Of a DNA stretch of 64,000 bases, positions 31,601-45,200 are shown in pieces (positions within the stretch are counted from its first letter, which is position 1; every line of letters begins with the position of its first letter). The position numbers were made by a program, and so were the translations under genes. Origin of the DNA: Oryza sativa Japonica Group (lineage: Eukaryota; Streptophyta; Magnoliopsida; Poales; Poaceae); NCBI RefSeq assembly GCF_034140825.1, contig NC_089040.1, positions 925,501 through 989,500 of the forward strand. The letters run 5' to 3'. The notes beneath the pieces are model-generated. The model was not told where the DNA came from. It worked only from the letters and a program-made list of their open reading frames with translations, and did not search any database.

Positions 31601-34443
31601 GAAATGGGGTTTTGGGGGGAGCTGGAAGGGAGTGAAGAGAGAAGTGGAGGGCCTTGTGCTTGTGCCAATGGAGCCAACCAATGGAGGGGCAGTTTTATGG
31701 GGGTGGGATCTGCTAGGGGGACCAAGAGAGGGTGGACACTGTTTGGTGTTGATGAGTTGGCCTAAGTCCCTCCTTCCTCCTTGGTTGGGCTGGGAGGTTA
31801 TGACTTGTGAGTTGTGACTTCATCCCTTGTGATTTGGTGACGTTTGTTTTTACATATGGCCAAATGTTTATGGTGGTAGTTGCAGCCGTATTAGGGTGTT
31901 CTTTGGTGGTTTTGCGATTTTATGCAGTGAGGTGAAATACTAGAGATATTGGTGTGTTGTGAAAATATACCAGGTACTCAACACGTAGCTCGTATATAGC
32001 ATATTAGCAGCACATGAGACGAAATAGTTCACAAGGTTGGTATCTTCTAGAATAGTGACCACCACATATGCTTGGGTTTTTATGGATCATATGCATAAGT
32101 TCAAGAGTAGAGTTGGTCAATCTTGTAGTTATCAAACGAGATGAGTTTGAATGGTTGGCAAAAGGGACATCTGCCCTGTCTTCTCGTATCGATTATAGAA
32201 GATCATAAAACTAGTCATTTTAACATAGCTATAATCACTTGTGCTTGTTAATGATTAAATATAAACCTATTGCATTAAAGATATCATCAAATTATAATAC
32301 AATATAGTCATCTTTCATACTACACAACACCCCTTTGTATTGTAAAGCGCATATCCTTATTAATCATGTCTGGCTAGCTAAATTTACCATACAACATGTT
32401 TACATCCCTTATAAAGTTATAATAGTATGTTTTGTTCCAGGAGGAAAGCAGTGATTGTTTTAGGGGGGCATGGATGGGGACCCATAGCATTTCCTGGTAA
32501 ATAGAGACATGGGCCTTTGGATACCTGGCCTCATTTCCCTTGCCCTATCTCCTAGGAGACCTGCACCCAGGAGGGGTCACTGGCTCACTGATTAGAGAAT
32601 TGCAAGTTTTTACTACTAGCTGGTTTACAAAGAAAACAGCCTTCTTGCACTTGCACCTCTCCTCTTGACCTGTGTCCATCACTCCATGCCTCCCTGGCAT
32701 GGAGCCATGGGAGGATAAGGGTTTTACAACCATCTCCCCTTTCATTTTCCTACCCATTTTTTTTTCTGTTTTTCCTACCCATTTTCTTCATCAGAACCCA
32801 CTTTCTGAGGCCAAGTTTTGTTTTCCAGAGAAAAGCTTTGATGGATGCTTACCAGTTAGCATGCTTGCTGGGTTGTCCTGGCCTGGCGAACGAACACGCA
32901 CGGCCCTCATCAGTCCATGACGGCGACCACCTCCCTCTCTTCCCTGTCATGACATAAAACCAAGCAATTATATCAAACATCGCTTGCAATAACATCACAA
33001 GCATTACATTACATTACGAAGCAGGCATGCGAGTACAGATAAAATGTTTTCAGTTCGCATCAAAACGTATTGCTGCGGACAGCGATACGCCCGTGATGCG
33101 ATCATCAGCATGTCACCAGCAATGAGCCATTTTCATGAACAACATGGATGTTTTAGTATATACTAATAGGAGTACAGACACATAAAAGGGAATCGGGTTA
33201 AGATTTCGGCGACAATGACCCGCGCATTATTAGAGATGTTACAAGCAATGTACTACAGGAGTAATAAGTGCCTTTTAGGATCATGCAGTTGGATTTCATG
33301 TGAAACATCTTCCAATGGAACTGGAAAAAATGAAAGTGAATTTGAGAGTCTGGTTTTCACCTTACCTTACCCCCATTCAGTCCACTCAGTTAAGGGCCTA
33401 CCATGTGTGCAAACATGCACTGTGGCCAGCAGCCTGCTCACATGTTAGCTCAAGCTAAAATCTGTCCTCCATTTGCCCTGATTGAAGCAAGAAGCTACTA
33501 CCATTGTACAGCAGGGATCCTGTAGAAAAAAAATGTACAGCAGAGAAAAGGACCACCCTCCAAGCCCAAAAATGGCACCCATACTCATCTTTTCCTTCCA
33601 GCTTGTGTGCTCTCCACAGCAATAAATCTCGGATCATTTTCACATAACAGAAAGTAAACAGATGAAAATTATCTGATCTGGTAAAAGAACATGCCTAGCT
33701 TAGTACCAGTGTTAGTGCTGTTGCTTAACAGCTTTCCAGTAAGTCATGAATATCATATATCCTGATTCTTGGACCAACTCAATCAACGGGCAAACAAGCC
33801 AGAGCCTAAACAAGGTTGGAAAGAATCCTCAATGAAATAAAGCAAGTCAATCACTTTGTGAATGGCACACCATATATCCAGAGAGAAAGTAAACAAAACA
33901 CAGAAAAGGATCATTAGGGAGAATTAAATAAGGGATAATTGATCCCTGTATCTAATACTACTAACTGACATAACTATAATAACTAATAGTATTTGCAGTT
34001 GCTGAATTTTTGTTGAGGGTCCAAGAAGAGAGCTTTGGTGTGCCTTTACAGAGGAGGCGTCTCGGATGCCAACAGAGCAGAAAAGAGCGGCAATGATGCT
34101 GGCATGCCCGCAGCAGCCAGCCCAGCTTAGCTTTGAGCTTTCTTCTTCGTTCCCGGGCGACCCTTTTGACTTGGAAGCTGGATTGGAAAACCCTCTCCCC
34201 TCTCACCTTTTGCTCCCCAAAACTTATCATTATTTTCACAAAAGGCCCCTCCTCCCTCTTGCACACACACTCTCCCTCTCACACACACACACACTCACTA
34301 GCTTTTGCCCTACTAATCATATGCAACCCCAGACAGCTGTTTTTGCTGTTCCCCATGACCCAAAGTACTACACTACCCTATTTGCTTAAAGAAAAAACTA
34401 AAGATAAAAAACAATGCATATCCTCCTCCCTTGCAACAATCTC

Positions 34444-34697
34444 TGAGAGAAAGGATAATGGTGAGCTATAAGCAAGCTAAATGCTTATGTGGAAGAGATA
34501 AAGAAAAGTGGGGAGTGATGGCTCTCATGCAAGAGCTAGCTCCACACAAGCTCCAAGAAATAAGCATTAAATTCATAGAGAGATAAAGAGAGAGGATGAA
34601 AAAAAAATAAAGCTAACCTTATAGCTAACCTATTATACATGTTAGCTTTAATATTGGCTTATAGTAAGTAGTGGGTTGTACTACTAAACTTGCTCTC
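34444..34697. mobile_element. MITE-like element
   Basis: The left end GAGAGAAAGGATAATGGTGAG and the reversed right end GAGAGCAAGTTTAGTAGTAC form an imperfect inverted repeat, with CTG/CAG at the borders. The interior contains repeated GCTAACCTTATAGCTAACC. Related in style to the element at 38121-38364 (GAGCA-GT termini). Boundaries are approximate. Confidence 0.5.
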
Positions 34698-36040
34698 AGT
34701 AGCTGTCCTTTGCATGAGCATGGGTAGAAGATTGCTAGCAGCAACATTGGAGGTTTTTTTTTTCTCTTAGTAATTGATTAGCCAGGCTACACACTACTCT
34801 GTATATATGTATATCTGGCCGGTAGTGAGTAGGTAATGTACATGTGGGAGTTTTTCTCCTACCTGTGCTTTGGTTTGCTCGATGGATAATATTGCAGAAC
34901 TTTCTCTGCAAGATTGTTTTTCTTTTTTTTCACCTTTTTGTGCAGGTCAGGGTCACCTCCCAACTCGACAATTTCAGTTGGAGAAGCATTACAATTACAT
35001 GTTGGCTGCAATCATGACTGATAGCTCATGCGGCATGTATTAACATCCCCCGCTGGAACCAACTGAACTAGTTTAGGTAGGAGTATTGTAAGACACAAGA
35101 TAAACACATCAATGGTGTGAAATATACTCCTATATATTCCTTTTGAAGATACTAGAAATGCATGGATTTTACATGAATGGATGAATGTAACAACTTTCTG
35201 AAAATTACCATGTGCCAAAGGAGCCTAAGTTACATGGCTACATGCATGATTTGCTTACAAAGTTAGTAAAACATCACATTCCAGTATTATACTAGGCTAC
35301 TACAAGTAGATGGAGAGTACTTTTGGGGCCACCACCCAATTCTATGTATGTGGATGTACTCCTGTGTACAATTCCGTATGGATCGCATTAGACCATACTA
35401 CTACACTGTGAGAAGATATTGCAGGAGGGAAATGAATACTCTTCTCCAGTATTGTTTGTCCCTTACCAACGGCCAAAACTGACACAAGCCGTTCGTTCCA
35501 GCTCAAAGTACAAAGTGCACAATACCCAGGTGGCACCAAAGATTGGCTTTCAGAGATTTTCGCCGCATCAAGAATATCCCTAAGAATTGACCAGCTGGAG
35601 TTTTGTGGTTGATTTTCTATTCAGTTGTTGAGAGAGATTACAGCATAAAACGGTGGGCACGAGCACTTTGTACTGGTGTATAGCAATGATATGCCAGTTG
35701 TACAGCTGTGTGATAGCAGTACACTGTTAAATTAGTTGTGTGGCTAACTTAGAAGGTACCCATGCTTTGGGGTTGGTTAAATATTTTATGATGCCAACAC
35801 CATTTTCACTTCACAGGTGTCACATATTGGCATTTGCGTTTTGAGGCGGCAATTGCAATTTGCAAATGACAGAATCATTGCACACGCACATTATTAGTTG
35901 GGGGATAATCTACAACTACATTCATTTGTTGGTGGGATATGTCTAATGCACTACTGATTCAAAAATCATGGCTGGTAAAATAGTATATCTTGGGGTAACT
36001 GAAATTTCTATTCAACTCTGTGCATAGAAAAAAAAACTAA

Positions 36041-36194
36041 CTGTGTGTTTAGTTTCTGAAATTGGAGAGAAGTTTGGGGAAAGTTGGTAGTTTGGAAAAA
36101 AAAGTTGGGAGTTTATGTGAGTAGGAAAGTTTTGGATGTGATGTAATGGAAAGTTGGAAGTTTGGGGAAAGTTTGGTGTGAACTAAACAGGGCC
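36041..36194. mobile_element. Tourist-like MITE, about 154 bp
   Basis: The terminus CTGTGTGTTTAGTT and the right end AACTAAACAGGGCC are imperfect inverted repeats flanked by TAA (36038-36040 and 36195-36197). The interior is G/T-rich (AGTTTGGGGAAAGTT). Confidence 0.7.
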
Positions 36195-38120
36195 TAAATT
36201 CCCCTGTAGACTTGAACAGACATTTAATTCTTCCCCAAAAGGTAGGAAAGTTGCAAAGATTGGAGGTGCAAAAGTAATGAGAAAAAAAAACACCAGCAAA
36301 TTCAAGTATAATCACCCATCTCCACCACAGAGATATTCCTCAATCCTTGCCCTTTTTCCTCCATCTTGTTTGGTTAAAAAATTTTTTCGCAAGTAGACCC
36401 CGGGCCCAAGAGTACAGCGAGGCACCAAATAGGCAAAGTCATACAGCCCCAGCCAGCCAGGTCACACACACAGAGGCAGCGTGCAACGGCGCTAAACTAC
36501 AGGTGCCAGTGAGGCAGAGAGAGAGAGAGAGAGAGAGGGGTAGTAGTACAGTACACAGCTTTTTATGCAGGCATCGAAGAGGGAATATTAATGGCCGGCC
36601 GTTGGCCTCTCCTCTTCTCTAGGATGAAGAAGAAGATCACATTTGCACGGAGCGTGGACGGCCACCTTCCACCCCTAGGCCGGCCGACCCGGATCTTGTG
36701 TTTTTTTACTATTCTTGTATTACTACTGCTACTATAGTGGTAGACTTTGTTTACAATCCATCAATTATTTTACTAACCTTCACAAACAAAATACTACTAG
36801 CAGTAACGTTATACTACTACTACATCTAATGCACGGCAGCACAGGTCTAATAAGTAGAGTCATACTGTCAGTGCAAGGAGTGGTTACCAACCACAAAGAC
36901 CCAAAACAACGGTCACTATATGCATACGCAGACATAATGTAGCAGTATCTATATGTGTGCTTGGGTTGCCTTACAGTAAAAGTACAATGGTTTGGACTTG
37001 GAGCAAACGGTATTTTCTTTTTGTCTAAGCACGAAAGAGCTCAAGAGGGTTTTTGGAATTTCCTTCCATGCTCCAGGTAAAAAAGGTCAAGGAGATGGAT
37101 GGATAGCCAGGCCCCCCACTGTGAATTTGCCTTTGCTAGTTTACCACTGCTACTGCTACCTCCCAACTGCTGGCACTGGTGAAAATTTGCAGCTGTGCAG
37201 GCGCACGCAGAAACAAGCGAACACGCAGCCAAGCAGAGGGGGGCATCCTATGTGTGTGTGACAAGCCAAATGCGCACGCACCTGTTTAAAATTCCGGGCC
37301 TTACATAATCACAGACTTCTCTTGAGTATCCAATGAACCCCTCACCCCCATTTTACTTTACTTTCTATCCCTATGTTAAGTTGAAAACTACTCCTATTTG
37401 GCATCAAGTATTCTTTTACTGAAGGTTAAAGAAAACGCTACACCCATTCATGAAATCACTTCACTTAGCTACGGGTGTAGTGTTGCTAAGTGCAGCCGTC
37501 CTATCTGTATGTAAGCAAAAGATTTAGTTGCCACAGTTTCACAGAAAAGCCAAGTGCCGTTGCTCAATCAGAATCCATATTCTGCAACGTGGTATCCCTA
37601 TGCTAGATTTGCAAGATAGCACAGTCAAAGGCGTGCATGGGATCAGGTGCAGAGATTACCAGAGCTAGCTGCCATTGGTTTGCAGGTTGCAGAAGACCAG
37701 GTGTACGTTCTCGCTCTCTATGGCGTCGACAACCACGTCTCAACTCTCAAGCCAGGAATGTCTTAATTTGCCACCAATGCAGAATGCTCCAAGCGACACC
37801 TCAACTCACCGCCTATTATGTTCCTTTTGCAAAAGTAACTCTCTAAGCACAAATAATAAGTAAAAAGATTTAGGGTATGGATATGTAAGTGAAAGGTTAA
37901 TGTTTCGTACTATCAAACATCTTAAACTGACCAAGAAAACACTACTACGGGGCTAATGAGTAATGAGCTCATCAGAATGAAAAATAAAATGACTAATAAA
38001 AGAAAAAGGAGAAAAATAGTTAACAAAAATTATTGTGAGTATTTGAGCATGGCTTAAATGAAATGATAAGATCCATACAGTAACCAGGAACTAGAATTCA
38101 TCAAATAATGGCATGCCTTA

Positions 38121-38364
38121 GAGCAGGTACAATAGAAGGCTATAAACTAGCTGTAAACATATTTTAAAAAGATAAAAGAAGATAGAGAAAAGCAGCAGAC
38201 TATAGATTTGTAGCCAGCTACAGCACGGACTCCAAAACGTAATGTGCGTATGGTAGGTGGGACCAGATATTAATAGTATAGTAAACAAATATTATATGAA
38301 TTGGCTATTAAATTGACTATATATGAATTAGAGCTAGCAATGGACTATACTATAAAACTTGCTC
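38121..38364. mobile_element. Tourist-like MITE inserted in the CPN60 relic
   Basis: GAGCAGGTACAATAG at the left and CTATAAAACTTGCTC at the right form inverted repeats, flanked by TTA on both sides (38118-38120 and 38365-38367). The right flank continues with GTGGGGTCAATAG, which matches exon 12 of CPN60-beta, so the MITE lies inside or at the edge of that relic exon. Confidence 0.8.
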
Positions 38365-40390
38365 TTAGTGGGGTCAATAGTCCCAGCAACCATTAAGTCC
38401 TCGTACTTGCCAGTAGCAGCATTAAGTTGTCATTAGCAAGAACCTGACTGTAGAGATCTAATAGTATTATTTTCAGTAGTACGCAGCCGCATAATATTGA
38501 ATCATGCATTAATAATGCTTGGAGTAACTAAAATGGTGTTCAAACTTCAAACCTTTTCAGGGATTATACTGAAGGCCTTCCTTACAATTTCAACCTCAAC
38601 CTACAGGAAGGGCGATACGATCTGTTGTTAATTGACCAAAAAGGTTCTACAATATGCCACCATGAAAATAATCTCCACCAAAGAAAATAAGATGAACCCA
38701 TAAATAATCACTTTCGATGTGTCGCAAAAATGATAGCTTCATTCACCCACCTTCTGCTAATCATTCTCGAGATTCTATGATGAAGTCAACTTTAGATGCC
38801 AGCCTCAAAAGAGTATAGACACCAGCAACAGCAATAGCTTTCTCCACTGCATCCTAGCAAGAAAGCAAACAACTAACTGAATTAGCAGTGGATTACAAAA
38901 GAAAGTAGTGCAACTAAGACAATAATGCAGTTCATAAAAGTGCCAGAAGTATATGAACTGACACTGCTAAATGCTGACACAGGGAATTTGACGGCTGATG
39001 AACAATACATGCACCACGAGTGATGGATTGAAGATCTAAAAAGAACATTCACCTTCTGATATGGACTATAGTGGGTACCAACCATAACACTTCCATTGCA
39101 TTCAAAGCATCTTCCACCCAAAATTTCTTCTCCTTTGAGCTCACTTTCAGCCTGCATGCCAATCGTAGTAATAAGTGCAAGCAGGAAGATCAGAAATTGA
39201 GAAATATAGATACAGAATCTGACTGAAAGAGTGTAGGGGGGGGGGGGGTTAGAGTGTATCTCCACTTGACTATTCACATTACATAGAGTTGTATTCTTGA
39301 AAGAAAAAAACAGTATATAGATGTTGAAGCTCATATCACCTCCAATTGGAAAGTGATATCATCCAGGTTTTCTTGCAGTCTCCATACTCCGATACACTTC
39401 CAATCTTATTGGCCACAAGGACTGGATTGAAACAGTGTCCTGATCAATATTACCAGCAATTAACAGAACTGGATGCCCACATTTTATGCCATTTTCCAGA
39501 ATACTGATATCTGCGACTAAGCAATTGGAAGATAATACCAGTTAGACGATAATATCGTAGTTTTCATGCTCAACTGATCTATTTTTCACTAACTATTACA
39601 AACTATGGAGAATAACCCAATCAAACTGCCTACCATCACCAACAGAGGTTATTTTCAGCACATAACCATGCTCATAGCCTCTGATCATGTTGCCAATCCT
39701 ATATACATTGTGACATCAGCAAGCACATTGTTTCGGACCTGCAACACCACCAGATTCCGATAAACTGAATACAATTTTTTGTTTCTACAAAGTAGATACG
39801 AGTACTAGAGCAGGATAACAGAATCATTCATAAGTTCACAGGATAACAGAAGAGGCATAAAGCCATCTGGAACAGATCGACTTAAATTAAGTGCTGATGC
39901 AGCACATAGTGTAAGCCTCATACTAGACCTAAAACCAGGCTGGCATCAAGTATGCCGGAAGTAGTCACATTTGCCTCACGGAATTAAGGGAGTACTTGGG
40001 CAGCAAAAGTTAGACGATTGGCATAAAAATATACCTTTAACTAGAGGTACAGATTTATTGGTTTACCATAAATAAGAATCTACATGATCGGACATCTATC
40101 TGTGTTTAGTGACTAGTGCTTCTGCAGTTTGGTGATATCACAAGTAGTCTACTGAATTAACTCCAGCAGTATCCGCCTACTGAAAATCAATTTCATTTTA
40201 TTTTGTAAACAGAATAGTATTTGATGTAATGCCTTGTATATCAACGCCGTCAGAAATCATCTTGTAGGCAAGCATAGCTGAATCTCCTTAGTGGCAAAAA
40301 CAAGATCGTTCGTAAGCTCAACCTTTTGCATTGGAAAGCATTCCTTTAGTCTCTAATTGGGATCACAATGAAGTGTCAAAGACGATGTTC
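38365..40390 (-). pseudogene. Intron-containing relic of a CPN60-beta gene
   Basis: Minus-strand segments match exons of the intact gene in order: exon 12 (38367-38445), part of exon 11 (38570-38612), exon 10 (38749-38858), exon 9 (39051-39160), exon 6 (39343-39520), exon 5 (39632-39738), and weakly exon 3 (around 40230-40290). Examples are GTGGGGTCAAT, CCAGTAGCAGCATTAA, ATGCTCATAGCCTCTGATC and CATCCAGG near its donor site. Exons 4, 7 and 8 are not found and the matched exons hold many indels, so no CPN60 can be made. Retained intron gaps point to DNA-level duplication, not retroposition. It lies about 2 kb from the working gene, same strand. Confidence 0.82.
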
Positions 40391-40727
40391 TGTCACCGCC
40401 AAGAACAAATGTTTAACACGACATATCACTTACGTAAGATAGACAGACCATGTTAATACAGCTATAGCCTATACTGTTGACTACAGAGGAGATACAGTAG
40501 AGTAATATATTAAGTGAGATTATGCAGGAGATGCAATAGACAGCAGATAACGCAATGGAGAATGAAACAAACAAAACCAAGTAGCAAATACATGTGCTGT
40601 GTCAAAAAGTTCAGACGTATGACTACCATGTACAATGTTCAGAGACACTGACCAGGAGAAGTCATCAGAAGTATCAAACAATCTACCGGTGCTTTTCAGG
40701 AAGCAAGGACAACCTACTAGTGACGGC

Positions 40728-40791
40728 TTAACTAGAAAAATAGCACCAAAATCCATCTCTTAACTAGAAAAATAGCACCAAAATCCATCTC
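40728..40791 (+). repeat. Perfect 32-bp tandem duplication
   Basis: TTAACTAGAAAAATAGCACC and the following AAAATCCATCTC occur twice with a 32-bp period. Recent origin is suggested by identity of the copies. Confidence 0.85.
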
Positions 40792-40899
40792 CTCAGAAAT
40801 TAATTGTAGGTACTGGCTACACGTACGACATACACATCCAAATGCTAACAGCGGAGGGTGCTAGAAAGCATAAGCCGCAGTTAAAAATCCTGGGAGGTA

Positions 40900-41460
40900 A
40901 ACTGCAGCTTATATAACCCGAAATAGAGTAGACATAGACAAATCAAGATCAACAAACTGAAAGATGCTTAGGATCGGCCAGACTGAGTAAAACGAAGCAA
41001 TTCCGTACAGGAATTAAGTGGAATGGAATGAAGTGGAGGTCGCGGAATAAACCAACCAGTTGATCGCCCGTGCCCTCCCGGCTTCGGTCGATCGGTGGGA
41101 TACCCGGATCGGATCGCAATTGTGCCCAAAAAAAAATCCCGCGAGATCATTCACCGAGATGGAATCCATCCAACCATTCACAAACACAAGGGTTGATAGG
41201 GCTAGGGAAGGCGACTGGAGGTGTCAGGGTGCTAGGATTTAAGGAGGAGGGGATGAATATGGCATGGAGCGGCGGAGGCTGGCCGGACGGAGTAGTTCAA
41301 ATTCACGCCGCCGGCCAGGGAGGAGGAGGAGGAGACGCGGGGCGGCGGCGGCGGCGAGAGCGAGATTTCTGTTTCGCGGGGGAATCGATCGACGAGCTCT
41401 CCTCTTGGGTTCTAACTGACATGTGGGCCCCATGTTCAGTGACTGCCTTTTAACCTCTCT
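40900..41460 (-). promoter_or_regulatory. GC-rich promoter or first-exon-like segment
   Basis: About 41230-41420 is sharply GC-rich (runs of CCGCCG on the minus strand), as at the 5' ends of many grass genes, and is oriented to serve the CPN60 relic to its left. No start codon or conserved peptide stands out. It may be the 5' end of a transcript spanning the relic. From 41460 to 42240 I see no gene. Confidence 0.3.
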
Positions 41461-42242
41461 CTCGACGAGAACTGATGGAGCGCAATAGTTTTTCTACTGA
41501 ACTAAAATTAATTTGCGTGTGTTCTTACAGCATTAGAGAAAACGGATTTGGTATATGGCATTTGATAGAATACTCATCCGATTTTTTTTCTCTTAACGAT
41601 ACCTTCTCTCGCTCCGGCGACGTCCGATGAAAGGTCGCCGGCGGTGAAAGAAAAAGGCCCTACACTAGCGGTGAAAGGTCGCCGGCGGCATCTTTATCAG
41701 TCATCGGTCCGTGTAATAATACAGGAGTTCATCGGATATTGCTGTCATCACAAACGTATACTCGCATGAAATTCTTACTGATGCACACGAGTCACCAGAC
41801 AAAGCATGAAGAGTTGAAGACGTGCAAGCCCATGCTGCGCTGCTTTGCCTGCCTGCCAAGAAAATGCTGTAGGAAATTACGCCAGAAATGGATGAATGTC
41901 AACGGTAAACCCCAGAGAGCATGAAATCTTTCAAATATCTTCCTTCGTAATTTGACAGCCGTTCCAGTTACACCACAAATTTTGCTATAGTGACCCTGTT
42001 TATTTCACTTCCCATGGGAACAAATCAAATTGTCTCGAAACTACTCAAATCTCACCAAAATTCAGATTCAAGCCTACTACCCAAAAATTGACGGCCAGTG
42101 ACCTTCCCGGAGAACAAGTAACTGTAACTTAGTCATCAGTACCCGTAGCCTGGACAGAAAGAGACGGAGCAGATTTAAAGTTAGCAACAGTTCAGGGAGT
42201 GTTTGATCACATGAAATTGAAGTGTAGTGCGTTTGGCCAATA

Positions 42243-45200
42243 TCATTTACCGGAGTTGTCCATCGGGTTGGTGACGGGCGCAGGCTCAGGCTCCTTGATC
42301 TCGACGACGACGACATCCGATGTGAGGAATGTCTTGGCCACCGACGCAGCATGCTCAAGACAACATCTCACCACCTGTTGCCCATCATCAGGAAAGCATA
42401 GTCTTTAGCTCATCGCAGTTCTCATGAAGCATGGTAGGGAAAAGGGAATCAACAATCGTAGTGTGTCAACCATGTGCAAGGGCTACAGTCTAATTCTATG
42501 TTCTTTTACTTGTGTTCATGCTTTTCCTTTAGCGTTTCCCAAAGTTAATTTCACTCTCTTGCAGTAACTAAATCAAACCTAGCAAATTGTATGGTGCATC
42601 CAATTCAATCTTTCTAGGACCACAACACTAAGCCTTGGATCTAGAACCTTCATTAGAAACTACTAACATCAACACAAAACAATGGCTGTATGTGTAAGAA
42701 CTGAAGGGTGAACACAAAAGTAACTGCACAGTCCACACTGCTATAATTATTTCAGCTAAAATATAGGGAATCCACCAATCTAAATTTTTATGCAAAAATA
42801 TCGGAAATCAATGGGGAGCAACAGACCTTAGTGGGGTCAATGATACCAGCAGCCATCAAATCCTCGTACTGTCCAGTTGCAGCATTGTAACCAAACTTGA
42901 AGTTATCGTTAGAGAGAACCTGGTAAAACATCATCTTTTATGTTATTCAGATGTACATGTGAACATATGATTTTCTGTTAGTGAACAAGATCTAACCTTC
43001 TCGGTAACAACGCTTCCATTAACACCAGCATTCTTAGCAATCAATTTAAGCGGGTAGCTCAGCGCTCTCCTTACAATTTCAGCTCCAACCTAAAAAGTTC
43101 AAGCAATACATACAACAAGTCAATTAGAAAGGACAACAAATTCGAGATGGTCATTTCTAACCCATATACATAGTAGCAGGCACAAAAACAGAACTTTTGA
43201 GAGATGAGGTTTATAGAACACTCGAACAAAAACAATGAATAAAGTAGATCATGGTTGTAAACCTTCTGCTCATCATTCTCCAGGTTGTCCTTGATGGCGT
43301 CAACTCTAGCTGCCAGTCTCAGAAGAGTGCACCCTCCACCAACAACAATACCTTCCTCAACAGCAGCCTGACAAAGAGGAAGCGGTTTAAAGATCCAAAG
43401 CCAGAAGAACGTTGATATCAACTCAGTGAGCAACAAACTACCTTAATTTTTCTTCCTTAAGAAGCAAACATTAATCTATTTCTATCTCAAAGCAGTTATA
43501 ACAACAGACTAACCTTGGTAGCATTTAGGGCATCCTCAACTCTCAACTTCTTCTCTTTTAGTTCGGTCTCTGTTTGTGCTCCCACCTATCAAAAGTAACA
43601 AAACTTGGATTACGACCCACATAACCACATCTATCTATCTTTCCAAACAAAGAACCAAGAAAAAGAACAGATACAGATAACATGGCATTTTGTCCATTTC
43701 TTATTATACCTGAATGACTGCAACACCACCAGCAAGCTTTGCAATCCTCTCATTGAGCTTTTCCTTCTCGTATTCTTGTTCGGCAGCCTGCAAATTGGAT
43801 AGATAAAAAAGCAATCAGGAGCAGGACTGATGCTTTTCTTTTCTTGTACAAACAACACATTCAATATACAGCCTCATAATAGAGAAAGCTTTCAGTTTGA
43901 AACCAGATGAAGCATGTAACCAATCAAGCTACATTTCCAGATATGTACAGTCTATAACTAGATTAAAGAAATGGTGGAATATAGAACCACTATTGTGCCA
44001 AAAAAAAAAATTTGCGAGGCACTATTGTGCCAAATTAACCATGGTAAACAGATATAACATACCTCGATGAGATTTTTTATTTGTGCAACCCTCTTAGTCA
44101 CTTCTTCCTGTGTACTGCCATCACCAACAATTGTTGTTGACTCTTTGTTAAGGACCACCTTTGCAGCCGTTCCTAAAACTGATTTGTCTGCCTTGTCAAG
44201 TGACAGCCCAACTTCATCCCTGATTACAGTTGCTGCAGAGAAAAAAAATCATTATAAATAAGCAGCATTAATCATCCAGCCAGATGCTCCAGAATCATCA
44301 TAAATAAGCAGCATTAATGATCACCCAACCAAATGCACCAGATCGCAAGTCCACCTCACCTCCAGTTAGAATGGCAATATCATCCAAGTACTGGGTCTTG
44401 CGCTCACCAAAACCAGGGGCTTTGATAGCGGCAATTTTCAATGACCCTCTAAGCTTGTTGACAACAAGAGTAGCAAGAGCCTCCTGCTCAATATCCTCAG
44501 CAATTATCAGAATTGGGTATGCACCTCTTATGGCCTCCTCCAAAACATTGATAAGATCCCTTGCGTTGGTGATTTTTTTGTCCACCAAAAGAAGCTGAAA
44601 AATAGTGGAAACATAGTGCAATAAGAAACTGAAACAGATTAAAGCAGCATACAGCAGGGGTATGTGTGCTCAGGCTGAAGCTACCTTGCAGTTCTCATAT
44701 TCTGCAGACATTTTCTCGCTGTCAGTTACAAAATACGGGGAGATATAACCACGTTCAAACTGCATTCCCTCCACAACATAGAGATTATTCTCAGAACTTC
44801 TCCCTTCTTCAAGGGTAACCACACCCTTCCTGCCAACCTTGCTCATAGCCTCTGCTATCATATTACCGATTTCATAATTGTTGCCAGCACTGACTGCAGC
44901 AACATCCGCAAGCTCACTGTCTTCAACCTAAAGCAAGAAAATGTTTTTTATAAGTAGAACAAAAAAAAGCATATACTACATAGATAAATCATCTGATTTG
45001 ACTCAGTCTAGCTAAGCATTGTTGCAACAAACACCAGGTTGCCACAACCACAACTAAAACATTCTGAAAGCATTAGAGCCTGACGATTATTTTACCTCCT
45101 TTGACAATTTCTTTAGCTCTTCAACTAGTGCTTTCGCAGTTTTCTCGATACCACGTGTAATTTGCACAGGATTGGCACCAGCTGCAACGACCTGAAAAAG

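Larger units (their letters stand above)
31600..38120. other. Intergenic region with MITEs and microsatellites
   Basis: No supported gene. Apart from the MITEs listed separately, it contains a CA-rich stretch (34260-34295) and a (GA)n microsatellite at 36515-36540. Short reading frames here show no recognisable domain or codon pattern. Confidence 0.6.

Noticed and set aside
32690-32715. Short palindrome with CCATGCC and GGCATGG suggesting a microRNA
   Set aside because: The stem is far too short for a plant precursor and no known mature sequence matches.
39236-39248. Run of 13 G as a possible G-quadruplex
   Set aside because: It is a single homopolymer inside an intron-like part of the CPN60 relic, and its length may be a sequencing artefact.
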